Below the pieces are notes generated by a model, which saw only the letters and a list, made by a program, of their open reading frames with translations, ran no database searches and was not told where the DNA came from. Below, one piece after another: positions 1 to 12,428 of a stretch of DNA of 64,000 nt; position 1 is the stretch's first letter, and the number at the start of each line of letters is the position of its first letter. The translations under genes and the position numbers were made by a program. This DNA comes from Tetrahymena elliotti 4EA (Eukaryota > Ciliophora > Oligohymenophorea > Hymenostomatida > Tetrahymenidae), in NCBI GenBank assembly GCA_000231825.2, contig JH720296.1:2026679-2090678 (forward strand), read 5' to 3'.

Positions 1-415
1 TTATTACCAAAAATAATCAATAAATTTCTACATCTTTTTTAATACTCTCTAAGATCGCAAGATTAAATGAAGCCTTCTGATTCAAAATTATCTATATTAG
101 ATAAATAAAATTAAACTATTTTTCTGAACATATTACATTTCATACCTAATTTATTAGAAAATGTTGTGATATTAAAATCATTAAGCACTATACCATATGT
201 AGGAACACTTGAATAAGTTTCAATCTAATCCTTACAAATTAGCATGAAACCAAAAACATTTTTCTTTTCTATTATATTAGTAATCTTATTTAAACAACTA
301 AATTTAATACAATAAATTTACTTTTTTATTCTTAATACACCAAAGAGTCACAAGAGTTGATATAAGTCTAGGTTGATTCAAAAGCATCATTAGCAGCAGC
401 AAAGTAATTTCCCAT
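1..415 (-). CDS. Hypothetical protein, 5' part only (runs off left edge)
   Basis: I do not recognise this protein. Exon 1 (415-322) begins MGNYFAAANDAFESTQ; a 53-bp GT..AG intron (269-321) follows, and exon 2 (268-1) stays open to the window edge with no TGA, giving about 120 residues. Residues such as FGFMLICKDQIETYSSVP and FESEGFIQSCDLREYQ have the codon balance of real coding sequence, clearly unlike the flanking DNA. The N-terminal Met-Gly leaves open N-myristoylation, but the position-6 residue is Ala, so this is only a possibility. The diverged second copy at 1608-1815 suggests that only about 20-30 more codons lie outside the window. The start has an A-rich context (TTTTAAAATGGG), usual for Tetrahymena genes. 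Confidence 0.7.
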
Positions 416-1020
416 TTTAAAATAAATGGATGCCTTAAAAGATTCCTAAAAGTGGTAGCTTAAATGCTAATGATTAGTAGGAAGACCTAATAAATATATA
501 TCTTAGTGAATCACTAACTCTGATGAGAAATCTTCTCTATCCATACCTCCTTAAAACCTATATTACAATAAATTCAATCTTGATTCTATTTTCTTTTATA
601 TTTTGCATTTTTTGACTCTATTGAAGCAGAGGCCACACATTATAACCAAATTGGTTTATTTACTTGTTTTTATTGATGTTCTACTTTTAAAAAATTAATT
701 GCATAAAAACTCGATAATCAATTTAATTTATAGAAACAACAAAGTGTCTACAGTAAATTTAAAAGATTATTTATTTATCTATCTATCTTTAGAATATTAA
801 TAAAAACATCAGTAATTTCTAAGAAATCCATTCTACATCAAACAATTAATAAATACTGTTTTTTACATACAATCAAATGAACAATTTAGATATCTTTTAA
901 ATAGTATATTTTATTAATTAAATAAATACAATAATTACTATATTTAGTTAGATAATTGGAATAATTATTATGGAAATCATTAACTAGTCTCTGGTTATCT
1001 CTTCATCTAAGTTTTGATAT
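1..1020. repeat. Duplicated segment, copy A (intact gene plus upstream region)
   Basis: Copy A of a diverged direct duplication; copy B is 1684-2370. Both start TTATTACCAAAAATAATCAA, both contain AAAGATTCCTAAAAGT, CTAACTCTGATGAGAAATC and TTTTTGTTGATG or a near match, and both end near GGTTATCTcTTCATCT. In copy A the segment covers the coding sequence of the partial gene (1-415) and about 600 bp upstream of its start codon. Identity by eye is roughly 75-85% in the aligned blocks. Confidence 0.8.
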
Positions 1021-1607
1021 TAATGAATATTACTTATATTATGTTAATTAATTAGTGATAGAATTAATTAATAATTTTTATCAAAACAAATTTTTTAACT
1101 TCATAGGTTATATCTTGATATTTGTGAAAATTAAATTGTTTAAAAAATGAAATAATGTGTATTTCTTGAAAGAAAATTTTGTTTTACAACTCTTTGCAAA
1201 ATATTATAATTCACTGATTTTTATAATGATGATAATAGAATGAGTTGAATGGATAATATTTTTTTAACTAAACAAGATATGAAGTATTAGATCATTTTTT
1301 TCTTCAAAGTTGTGTTTTTAAAGATGGAATAAAGTAAAACAATTATTTAAAATAAAAGATTGATTTCTAATGATGATGGTTATAAAACTTAATATAAAAT
1401 GAGTTTAAATGGATAATATTTTATAATTAAACAAAATTTTTTATCTATTTTTTAATAAATAACTAAAGCTTTTCATAAAAGCTATTTAATAGGATTCATC
1501 ACATATTCACAAGGATTATATCCTTCTTAAAAAAACAATTTAATTTTTAGAAATAATTTGTTAAAAATGCTTCTGTGTTTTCATAAATCTCGCAAAAGAA
1601 GTTTAAA
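416..1607. other. Intergenic, A+T-rich, no gene seen
   Basis: The first 600 bp is the upstream region of the left-edge gene and is duplicated at 1805-2370. From about 1020 to 1607 the sequence is A+T-rich filler with TGA in all frames at the spacing expected by chance. I see no RNA gene or conserved site. Confidence 0.5.
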
Positions 1608-1815
1608 TCAAGTATTTATCTTACTTTAAAGAATCAGTTGAAATTTATTCAGAAAGGAGCACTCTGTCTTTAAATTTACCATTTTATTACCAAAAATAAT
1701 CAATAAATTTCTACTGCTTTTTAAATGCTCTCTAAGATCACAAGATTAAATAAAACCTTATGATTCCATATTTTCTAATTTAGATTAACAAAAAATTAAA
1801 CTACCATTTAAAAAT
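1608..1815 (-). pseudogene. Internally deleted copy of the left-edge gene
   Basis: On the minus strand the block reads LENMESQGFIQSCDLRE then SRNLLIIFGN, matching IDNFESEGFIQSCDLRE and CRNLLIIFGN of the intact gene at 1-415. It then continues in frame about 20 codons (NKMVNLKTECSF and onward) to a TGA at 1610-1608, which probably shows what the hidden end of the intact gene looks like. About 290 bp equivalent to exon 1, the intron and most of exon 2 is missing. The ATGG at the old start is joined directly to the late part of exon 2 in a different frame, so no intact product can be made from the old start. It could only be functional if a new start or splice is used. Confidence 0.65.
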
Positions 1816-2370
1816 AAATGGATGCTTTAAAAGATTCCTAAAAGTTATAGCTTAAATGCTAATGATTATAGGAAGACCTAATAAATAAGTATCTTAGTCA
1901 ATTACTAACTCTGATGAGAAATCTTGGTTATCTAGAAATCCTTAAAATCGATATTACAATATATTGATTCTGGACTCTATTTTCTTTTATATTTTACATA
2001 TTTTGTACCCATTCAAGATGTTGGTAAACATCAAAAACAGATTTGGTTTGTTAACTTGTTTTTGTTGATGTTCTACTTTTAAAAAATTAATTTCATAAAA
2101 ACTTGCTAATCAATTTAATTTATAGAAACAGCGAAGTGTCTACAGTAATTTTAAAAGATTATTTATCTATCCATCTTTAGAATATTCATAAAATAATACT
2201 ATTTTTTTGAATTCAGTTAAATTTCTAAATTTAGAAAACTTTTAAATAATAAGAAGAAAAGTAGATTTTATTTAATAAAAATAGGAATAACTTTCTTTAG
2301 TTAGATAATTTGATTAATTATTATATAATGATTAACTAGATTCTCTTTGGTTATCTTTTCATCTCGGTGA
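1684..2370. repeat. Duplicated segment, copy B (deleted gene plus upstream region)
   Basis: Second copy of the segment at 1-1020. It keeps the upstream region (AATGGATGCTTTAAAAGATT, CTCTGATGAGAAATCTT, TTTTTGTTGATGTTCTACTT) but lacks about 290 bp corresponding to 120-411 of copy A. The offset between copies is 1683 bp at the left end and about 1390 bp after the deletion, which fits a tandem duplication followed by one internal deletion. From 2371 to 2832 there is no gene; this should hold the promoter of the PIP kinase gene. Confidence 0.75.
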
Positions 2371-2832
2371 GTACATAAATATATTAAATATAATATTCTA
2401 ATCAATAAATAATATCATTTATATTAATTATTGAGAGAATTAAATTGATAATTCTTATGAATAAAAAATAAATTTTTAGGTTAAAAAATATAGTAAATTA
2501 AATTAAATATTTTATTTAGAATACTATTATCATTTATGCTAATTACTTTTTCATTGAATGAATTAAAAATTTAATTAATGCTTTGTTATCAATAAACTAC
2601 AGATTCTGATGAATTTAATTTATCACCAACCAAATTCCTTTTAGAAATAGAAGGGGATTTTTCTTATTAATTAAAATAGCTACTTTAAATCTCAATTTCT
2701 TGTAAATTTGTTGATTTTAAAGGTTTTGTTTGATACTTATTTTTGATAATTTTTTTTATATTAATTAACTATTTGTTTAGTGAATTAAATTTTGGAGTTT
2801 AATAAATTTTGGATAGGGTACTAACCAATTAA

Positions 2833-4108
2833 ATGGAAGACAAGAAAAGGTCAGATTCTTTTTTAAGAAAGCAAAAGGAAAATTCAAAAAAAATATGGAA
2901 AAATATCAAATATTTGATCTTACAAGTTTGTGAATAAAATAAAAGCGAGTTAAACTTATGTATTGAATCCTAAGTTGAGAATTTATCAATCTTTGCAAAA
3001 GATAAATCACCAAAGAGTGTGAAAGATTACTACTACATTAAGTCGCATTTAAGGACCAAGTTTTAAAAGTTATCATAGAAACTAGGATTTAATCTGAGTG
3101 AGCAAATAATCAAATCATTTTCTGAATAATTTGAAAAAGATAATGAAGACGGTCCATAATAAAATACAATATAAGATCAACTTTACAACTAAATGGTTTA
3201 TTTAGGATCTAATTATTCTAGTATTCATTTTAGTAAAGACAGCAGATTCATTTTAAAAGGAATCCCATAATCTTAATTCAATACTTTTCTTTCAGATGTT
3301 AATGAAGTCTGTCTCAAAGAGATCTACCCCAAGTAGAATTTGCTAAGCACAAGAATATTTGGTTTGTTTGAAATAGAATGTGAAGATATTTAGGATTAAG
3401 ATATAGAGCTACCTTACAATCATTTCATTTTAATGGAAAATATTCTATATGATTGGGATTTCTAGTAATGTTAAATATAATCTATATATGATCTTAAAGG
3501 ATCAAGTGTAGGAAGATAATATGATTATGTAGAAAATAATTCAGATGATGAAGAGAACAATTAAGAAGGTAAATTAACTTTTTTAAATAAACTGATTTAA
3601 TATCTAAATCTAACTTATAGAAACAAAGACATTGTATGATTCTCCTAAAGGAAATAAAGATTTAAAATGCCAAGTTTACTTTGGGAAAGATAATGACTTT
3701 AAAAATAGAGAAAGTGACAGAAATATTTTGAAGTCTCTTCCTATAGAGTTAAAATAAGAGATCATCGATTAGCTAAAAGAAGAATGTAAAAAATATGAAT
3801 CTAAAGATTTAATGGATTATAGCTTAATGGTGGTTATTGGTGAAAATTCTTAGTAACCTAACACTGATAAAAAATGCTTAGTAGAAAATCAAAATAAATT
3901 TAGAAATATACATGTAAACAACATGGTTATTTCTATAGGCTTAATAGATTATCTATGCTAATTTAACTTTAGGAAAAGCCTAGAAAGCACTTTTAAGTCC
4001 TTGTTCATTTCAAATAGTGATTAAATATCTTGTGTAGAACCTAGTTTTTATTATGAAAGAATAATTAAGTTTGCAGAATAAGAAATATTTGCTCTTGGTT
4101 AAGACTGA
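2833..4108 (+). CDS. Phosphatidylinositol phosphate kinase (PIPK family)
   Basis: Two exons (2833-3568, 3621-4108) around a 52-bp intron. The product is about 407 aa, close to a bare PIPK catalytic core. Family motifs are clear: SSIHFSKDSRFILKGI (glycine-rich loop and first lysine region), LLSTRIFGLFEIE, the signature YDLKGSSVGR, MDYSLMVVI (family LMDYSLLvGI), IGLIDYLCQFNFRKSLES and the C-terminal VEPSFYYERIIKF. These enzymes phosphorylate phosphatidylinositol monophosphates, usually making PI(4,5)P2 at membranes. I cannot decide between type I, II and III specificity from the activation loop by eye. No membrane segments are seen, so this is not the GPCR-PIPK fusion type. Upstream sequence has no TGA in frame for a short distance, so a further upstream exon is possible but no ATG was seen. 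Confidence 0.9.
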
Positions 4109-4922
4109 ATTCATTCAGTTATATTTATCATTAACTTCACTTATAATATTATCCTCATAAAATAAATATTATAAAAAATTTAATTTATTAAATTATATAA
4201 TTTCGACAAAATAATTATATAAATTATTATTATTATTGTTCAAAGGTATTATAAATAAATTTATATTTTAAATGTATAGTAGTAAGTAAACCATTCTATA
4301 AAAATATTCATCTAGCTTGTTCACATATCAGTCAAATCAATTAATTAAATTAAAAGCTAAGATTTACATTTTAAATTAAAACATCATTTTTTGCTCAACA
4401 AAAAATTTCCTTTTTAATATTTTATTTTAATCAGAAAATTCTAACTCTCCTTTTATTTTATAATTGTTTATCAAACATAAATAAGATTAAAATTAATAGG
4501 TCGATGTAAATTATTTTTTATATTCTTTATCAATTAGAAGAAAATGAATCAAGAAATTTTTTTTGAGCAAAATATATTGAATATTTAATCTTAAAATATT
4601 ATTAATAAATTAAAATAGATGAAGAAAATTCAAATAAAATAATCTTCTTTTATTCTATAATTGTTTATCAAACATAAATATGGTGAAAATAGATAGGTCA
4701 TAAATAATAAATTCAAATAAAAGAAAATTTATTTTGAAATATCACTTAATTCAAATATATAACAATGCATTTTTTTTTGAGATAGTTAATTAAGTTTAAT
4801 AATTATTTTTAAAAGCAATAGTTTTAGGTTATGATCAATCATTTTTTATTTGTAGTTTATAAATTTTTAAGATTGAGAAAAAAATTATTTATTCAATAAT
4901 AAAAATTTCCTTCCAACTTTTG
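4109..4922. other. Intergenic between convergent genes, with a short direct repeat
   Basis: No gene seen. This is the shared 3' region of the PIP kinase (+) and the kinase-TPR gene (-). A direct repeat of about 33 bp (core TATAATTGTTTATCAAACAT) occurs at 4451-4483 and 4648-4680, 197 bp apart, each followed by a related ATAGGTC motif. Confidence 0.6.
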
Positions 4923-6938
4923 TCAATATTGCTTGCTCTTTTGTTTAGCTTGTTCATACTTTTTTTTGATAATTTTTTGATGATTCAGTATCATTTATTC
5001 CTTCATTATCAACTTCTTAACAATATTCTTGTTCATTACAACAAATTTATTTCTTTTATTAATAAGATGGGCTTTCTAAAAAGATTCTAAAGCAGAGCCT
5101 AGCTGATTTTTTTAATAGTAACATATTCCTAGATAATTATTTATCTTTTGGTTATTTTGAAATTATTACTATTAGTGTATGAAAAATGATAAGGCTTTTT
5201 CAGGCTCAAACACTAAATAATAAATTCCTAGATAAATATTATATTTAGGAGATCGTGGCTTTAATGATAAAGATTATTCAAAATATGGGAAAGATGTCTA
5301 TTTTATAAGTAATTCCATATAAATTTACCCAACACTCACTAGATATTTAGCTTTATTAGGTTAAAGACTTAATGCTAATTGTAAATATTTTAAAGATTTT
5401 TAGTATTGTTAAACTTTTTTGTATGAAAATCCTAATTGGAAAAGGGCTTAACTATCTGAAGGTTTCATTTTTATCAAATATTCAAAATAATTTATTGCTT
5501 TATTATAGTTTTCTAATTTTAGATAGATCATACCTAGATTATAGTAAGATGAGCTATGAAGATTGTTTATTTTCAGGGCTTATTTAAAACAATATATTGA
5601 TTATTTGTACTAATCAAATTTATAGTATAGAGTTCCTTAATTATTCAATACTTCTACATCATTAGGGTTTATTCTTAAGGCTTTTTAGTAATTTAATAAA
5701 GAAAGTCTAAATTCATTAGTTTATTGAAAAGCTAGTCCTAGATTATTTAAAGCTAAGATATTATTGGGATTTATTGAAATAGCTTTTTGATAGTAAATTT
5801 TAGCTAATTCCAAAAAATCATTGTGAGCATTGTTAATTCCTAAGATAAAATATGCTAAGTCATTATTTTTATTAATTTTATTTGCTTAATAACAAAAATA
5901 TTCTGATTCATCATATTTCCCTAAAGCATAACACATTCTTCCCATCCAAGATAAATATTCATCATTAAATGGGTTTTTAAAAACAAGTTCTTAAACAATT
6001 TCAAACGATTCAACAAATTCTTTTTCTAAAAATTTTTATTTCACTAATTCGAACTAGTATGAATCTTATTAAATTATTTGAATATTTTATTCATAAATAT
6101 CTTTCTTTAATTACCTTAAGTATTCTTTCACTTTTTATAAAGTAGGTCTTTTTTCAGGATCTTTTTATAAGATTAGAGAAATTACTTGGTTTATATCAAA
6201 ATCTAGATCTGTATTTAAAGGATATTTCTCTAAGCCTTCTGTCAAATCTTTTACTTAGTTAAATTTATAATCAGAAATAATAAGCAACCAAACACCATAT
6301 GACCAGATTTCCTATTCAATAGTCTTAAATAGCAATTTTTGTGACTGATTTGATGTGGATTTCTCTAAAATTTCTGGTGCTAAATATATGCCAGATTTAT
6401 CATCTTATTCATATTTTCTCTTTTCTGTTTAACAATTAATATGCTTTGGAACAGCTATATCAGTTATTTTTAATTAAAAGCTATTGCTAAGAAATATTTT
6501 CTAGAGAGAAAAAGATTTCAAAAATATATTTTTTGAGTGAAGATATATGATTATATCAATCATTTACTCAGCAAATTCAAGAAATTAATCCCTTTGAAAA
6601 TGTTTGTAGTTTGTAAAAGGAAACACACAGTCCTCAAATAAAATAACATAGTATTAATTTATTGAAAAAGAATCATATACTTTAGCTATATACAAAGAAT
6701 TGCATCCTTAAATCAGTTCAACATAATTCTTAGCTTGTTACAATTTATCAGGGCAGAAAGAATTGTTTCCATCATCTATCGAAATAAGATAAAGAAAATA
6801 AGATTATCTATCATTAATTGCATAATAATTTCCAAATTTTTAGTTCTGAATTATCTCAAAGCGCTCATTTTTATTTTAAAAAAGCAAATCTGTTATTTAA
6901 TTTGCTTATCCCTCATTCAGTTCAAACATTTCCATCAT
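4923..6938 (-). CDS. Degenerate protein-kinase domain fused to TPR repeats
   Basis: A single uninterrupted reading frame of 671 aa, ATG ATG at 6938, TGA at 4925-4923. Residues about 30-300 are a protein-kinase fold: IYLHSKNIF before the catalytic loop, YLAPEILEKS (APE motif, about 186-193), EIWSYGVWLLIIS (subdomain IX) and a final QKDPEKRPT. The catalytic loop where HRDLKPEN should be reads LKSFSLQK (about 140-147), so the catalytic Asp and the metal-binding Asn are gone. DFG is replaced by DIA (160-162), and no VAIK lysine is evident. Residues about 325-650 form eight or nine TPRs, for example YQKAISINPNNILALNNLG and NYLGICYYQKNQLGSALES. TPRs bind partner peptides, so the likely role is a scaffold. 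The C-terminus is lysine-rich. I infer a pseudokinase; residual nucleotide binding is not excluded. Confidence 0.85.
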
Positions 6939-7875
6939 TTTTCAAAATAATTTTTTATTTAGATTTATATAATTGATTTTTTTTTATTGAATTATTTCAG
7001 GTCTTAAAAATCTTTTTTTTCTTCTGAAGAAAATTATTAGAGGGTATTTTCTCAAATAAAAATTAAGAAGACCTATAAAAAGTTATAAAATTAAAAGAGG
7101 ATTATTTAATCATATCTTAGTTTAAATATTCAGTGATAACTCAAATGATAATCTCATTTTTGTTAAATAAAATAAATTTTTTTCTGCTTAATTTTCTTGT
7201 CAAATTTTTAGTAAATAGGAAAGTATTTTGCCAATTAAGAAATTTAGTCTCTATAAAATACAAAAAGTGATAAAACTGAAATTTATTGATAATAAGTAAA
7301 TCTTTATATTTAATTATTAAAAAAACAAAATTTTTTGAAATGTTAAGTTTTTATCTAAAAAATACTGTATGTGTTTATCTTGACAATATTTTAAAAGAAA
7401 ATTTTTATTGTCTCATAATAATGAAATAGTTTTTACCACCCCAGCTTTTAAAATATAACTTGCTATTACTAAGTTTTAAATATGTTTTTTATAATAATAA
7501 AATTTATCTTTCTTTTAAGAATTTAATTTACTGAAAATAATATTTACCTACATTCGATATTTTTTTAAATGATTGTTTTTTATGTTTGAAATATCTTACT
7601 GAAATGATGCATAGAAATGTTTATTTTAAAGTAAGCAGATAGTATTCAAGCAAGTCTTTTAGATGAATAAAGTTTATTTATAGATTAAAAATTAGGTAAA
7701 GTTAAAAGAGGATTTAATGAAATAGATAAGTTAAGAGTAAGAAGATACTTGACATGCTTTATTAAATTACTTAGAATTAATTCTAAATAATTTATGAAAT
7801 ACAAAAATACATTGAATTATTTAAAGATTAATTAAGTAAAAAAAATTTAGAAAGAAACTAATTTATTTTTTGTTA
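6939..7875. other. Intergenic, A+T-rich
   Basis: No gene seen on either strand. It separates the start of the kinase-TPR gene from the 3' end of the VPS10 gene; both are transcribed leftward, so it should contain the promoter of the former. Confidence 0.5.
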
Positions 7876-10800
7876 TCAATTTCTAGGGTCAAAGGGATCT
7901 TCTTCTTCTCCTTCGTGATCGTCAAGAAGATCTTTGTGTTAAGTTGTATTGCTTGTTGTATTATTATTTTTGTTATTATTGTTTTAAGCAGGAGCTTATG
8001 AAGAAGATGAAGTTATTTATTATTATGTGGCATCATTTTACTCTTCGTGTTCTTCGAAGTGACTTTCAATTAAATTATCATGGAATTGGTTATGTTGGTT
8101 CTTGAAAGTGTGGGTCTTTCTATTTTCTTCATCTTGATTAGCTTGGAAATATCCTTGCTCTTAGTTGTTTTAGAAATGAGGAAGAACAACTGCAGCGATT
8201 TATGTATAGGTATTTTTAGCAAAATTTTTAACTAATTTGATGTAGGCATCAAGATTTGAAGTAGCAACGAAGCTAATTACAGTTTCTTTATTTTATATAA
8301 TGACATAGAAAACACCTGCCATTGCACCTAAAATGAGGACATTAGTGAAAAGATTGTTATAACTTAAGAAGCCAAACATAGGGCAAGGATATTAAATGGC
8401 GGCACGATCAATACCTCCAACACACTAACTACCAGCAACTTTTCTATATCCTTAAGTAATTGAATATGAACTATTGCATGTTTAAGGAGGATTGTAATCT
8501 ACTTTGAAATCTTTAAGAGGAACACAAGCACCAGTTCTTTCCTTTCCTTCATCTTTGGCACGGACAAAACCAACATCACATTCCCAATCATGTTCAGTAC
8601 ATTCACATTTTCTAACAACATAAGATCTTTCAAACTTTTCAGGGTTGAAACAAGCAGCATCTCTTTTTCTTCTAACATATTTAACTTCACGTCCTTTTAA
8701 TTTCAATAAAAACATTTTCATAAAAAAAAGGGAATATTTATATTCAAATTTGTTAGGAAAATTTTTTTTTCAATTATTTGAATGAAAATTTAAGTTTAAG
8801 GAAATAAAATTACCTAATAAGCAGAATTCACTAGGGTTGTGAGGAGTCCAGTATTCGTAATCAGAGTCTGAAGTGTCAGGGTTTTCGTAACCTTGACAAT
8901 CGCGAGGATGGAGAGAAGCAAAATCAAGAAGAACAATCAATCCTGAAATATCAGAGTCTCCTTCAACAGTGCCATAGACTAAGAATTTATCAGAAGTATT
9001 ACCAGGTTCTGTGATAATATTGGAAATCATAACAGGGGTATCACTGATTTGCTTGGTATTCCAAGTGCGTCCTTCATCCCAAGAGAAAATAATATTCTTG
9101 GTAGGTTCTTAGTCAGTAGCCATAACTATAATGGAACCGTGATCAGCAACTTCATAAATGTGAGATCCTTTGCGAATTTCTTCCCAGACTAAACCACCAT
9201 CACGAGAGAGATAAGTGTTAACACTACCTGCCTTGTGACTTAAAAATTATCCTGTATTACCAGTAGCAATAATCAAACCCAAAGAGTTTTCACTGGAATA
9301 AGCAGGTCCAAAACTGAGTTAAGAAGATACGGAATGAAGGTGAAGAGAGCACTTTTTATTGATATCACAACTAATTGTCTTTCCATTAGAGTCTTTGGAA
9401 GGAGCTCTAAGGAGAGACCACATACCACCTTTATCAAAAGTAATACGAGTAACCATGTTATCTCTAAGACTTTTTAAAGACTCTTTTAAGACATCTTCAG
9501 AATTTTAAGCTTAACCTTTCTTTCTATTATTTTCAGTAGGAATATCTTCATCACTTGTATCGGGATTCTTTGAGCTCAACATTTGCTTGATACCCTTTAA
9601 CTTTTTGCTAGGAGCAAAGATATTTGAAATAAAAATACCCTCAACACCATTAACTGATTCGAAATCGCATTAACCATCTCTTCCTCTAACATTATCTTCA
9701 ACAGAAAGAGAGAAACGAGTACCAGTAGAGTCAGATTAATAAATATTTCCCATAGGTGAGTTAGTGCCCAAGTGATTAATATTTAAGAATACTTAACCCT
9801 ATTTTAAAAATTATTCTTATCAATTAATATTTTGCAATTAATTATTTAAAAAATCTATTCAATTCTGTTTAAAATTTTTTTGTTCCTTTTTTATTAATTT
9901 CTTAAAACTAAATTTTTGCAATTTTTCAAAACGAAGCTTGCTCTTTTAATTGATTTTTATGAACACTTTTTTTAATTCCTATTTGCTTTTCTAATAAAAA
10001 ATTATGTAAAACATATGAATGATTGATTACCTCTTTAGTATCTAAAATTGTGAAAGAATGCTAGTGAATATCTTCAGGAATTTGAGCATAATTGAAAGTA
10101 TACTCCTTTGAATTAGTTGAAGCTACCATCAACTTGACTAACTATGAATCGTGACTGTATACTTATGCAGCAAACAAGTAGTTTTCAGTAATTAAAAACT
10201 ATTTTTCATAAAAAAGATGGATTTTAGTACATTTATATTAAAAATTTATTTGTTTTTTTACTTTGTTTCCTTAATTGACAATCATAATTTAGTTTTTCAT
10301 GAAATCATCAGTGTAGAATAAATGAGTTTTCATGCTCCAACCCTTCATGACTTGATGGCTATTGTCTTTTTTATAAATTAAGTTTATTTGAGATCCTAAC
10401 TAAATAAATATCAATTACTTCCAACTTCCTTAGAGTAAATAATTCTTGAAGAGGGGACATTTGTTAGCTTGGAGTTAACTTTGTGAGCCCTTTTTAATTA
10501 TTAACATAAATTTAATATTTTCCTTAGTCTTTTAAATGAAATTTATGAATTACCAACCAAATTGAACAACGTATTTAAGTAATACTTTCCAGCTTTTACC
10601 CTTGTTTTCTGAAAAAAATAAATCCTTGGTCTTGATACATTCTTCTTTCTTTCTTCTATCTTTTGGATTGTTTTATTTATCACAGGTATTGAAGGAAGAA
10701 GCAAGCATCCAGTTCTTCTCAGTAGGGTGATACATAAATTCTCTTAAATTTAAGTTGATTCCAAGAGCTTAGATGGTAACACCACAATCAGTAGTAATCC

Positions 10801-11257
10801 AGTTAATACCATCAGAGCCCATAAAGACGATTTCATTAGAATCAATAGGACTAGCAATCATTTAAGTAACAATTCCTACCTGTTTATAAAATTTTAAAGA
10901 TTAATTCAACTCAACAAATCAAATAAATAAAAATTGAATCCATTCAATAATTGCTAAATAAATTATTACATTGGAGCTAAGATCCATCTTTACATTGATA
11001 CCAATTCTTGCAAAAGTGTCAGCCATCTTTATCCAAGATGCACCTCTATCTTCAGATCTGTAAACGCTACCTTTTTAAGTTAAGAGGACAATCATATTAT
11101 CGTTTGATGAATTCTCACCACACCATTAAATGTCCTAAAGAGGAGAATCCAGACTAGAGGGATTTCCCGTGACACTGCTTGAGTAATCATTTTTAGAAGT
11201 TACTGCCACAAGATAGCAAACTAAAGCTATAAGAGCTATTCTTATTTCTTTTTTCAT
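7876..11257 (-). CDS. VPS10-domain sorting receptor (sortilin family)
   Basis: Four exons (11257-10970, 10879-10031, 9798-8814, 8693-7876; introns 90, 232 and 120 bp) give 979 aa. The N-terminus MKKEIRIALIALVCYLVAV is a signal peptide. The luminal part has sortilin beta-propeller repeats with Asp-box motifs (SVYRSEDRGASWIKM, FSENKGKSWKVL, YLSRDGGLVWEEI, IIFSWDEGRTWN). It is followed by the 10-Cys module (CECTEHDWECDVGFVR, GACVPL, QGYRKVAGSQCVGG). One membrane helix (NLFTNVLILGAMAGVFYVI) precedes a cytosolic tail of about 110 residues rich in Q, N, E and D, ending EGEEEDPFDPRN. VPS10 receptors carry cargo from the Golgi to endosomes, lysosomes or secretory granules. In Tetrahymena thermophila, sortilins (SOR genes) take part in mucocyst and lysosome sorting. 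Which paralogue this is cannot be told here. Confidence 0.93.
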
Positions 11258-12428
11258 TTCTATCTATTTAATCTTTTGTTTTTACAAAAATTTTTAATAA
11301 TTTAATTATAACTAAAATTTTGTTTGCTTAGCCAATATTAAATTAATTTTTTCAAAAAGTATCTATTTTTCTCTCAATTCTTTTCTTTCAAGGAATTTTT
11401 TTGTTGGTTAATCAATCAATTAATCTTTCAATTCATTAAAGATCTTCTTATCAAAAAAAGACGTTTTTTGATTTTCTTTTTTTTCCCATTGATTTTAATA
11501 TGTTTTTAAAATCTAATTAATTAGATGTTTATCAAGATTCATCAGTAAAGAAAGCTCTATCATTTTTAAAAAAAAATCTTTCATGTTTGATAGAAAATCA
11601 TGTATGAAACTTACCCTAATTCATTATTTAATAAAAAATAACTATCTCTAACTAATAAAAGTGCTCATTTTATAAATAGAAAAAGGATATTTTTAAAACT
11701 ATTTGGCAAACTAAGCAATAAAAAGATATTTTTAAAGAAATATTTAAAAAATTGTCTTGTTTATTTGTATAAGATTATTTCAAAATTAGAAACCTAATTC
11801 AAAAGTAAATAACTAAAATAATGAATAAGGTTTTTATAATTTTTTGTTCAAAAATTTATTGATATTATTATTATTATTGGCTTCTTAAAATCATAAAAAT
11901 AAATTATGATAGGCAAAATTTAGATGAAAATTATTTTCTAAGTATAAAAATTAAAAAAATACTTTGATGAGATAATTAACTATTACGCAATTACTTGTTT
12001 AATTTATTCTTGCTTTTAATTTTGAAATTATTTTGAATTGTGAGAAATAACTGAGATAATTTTATTCTTTAAAATTTATTTTTAATTTTAAGAATATTCT
12101 ATTTATGTTTATCGATTACCTTTATGTTACTTGGCCTAAATATCAAGCAAAAAACTTTCTTTAAATACAATTTTTTGTTTGTTTGAAATGTATTGTCCAA
12201 AATCAAGATTTAAGTTTAATTAATAATTTCTTGATTGAGTTTATTAAATATTAATTTAAATTTTATCAAGAACATGTCAAAAGATAAATTTGGAATTTAT
12301 TAAAAGTATTTTGGAAGTTTGTTTTAATAGAATTTTTTATTTAGAAAAACAAGAAATTTAATATGGATATATATTTTGATTATTTTTTAATAGAACTTGA
12401 ATAAAATTCTATTAAAGTTAAGTTTTAA
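11258..12428. other. Intergenic, A+T-rich
   Basis: No gene seen. It should carry the promoter of the VPS10 gene and the 3' flank of the coiled-coil gene. Runs of T and A and simple ATTATT tracts only. Confidence 0.5.

Noticed and set aside
515..535. CTGATGAGAAATC resembling snoRNA box C or a hammerhead core
   Set aside because: No box D (CTGA) at a suitable distance, no closing stem, and no stem II between CTGATGA and GAAA for a hammerhead.
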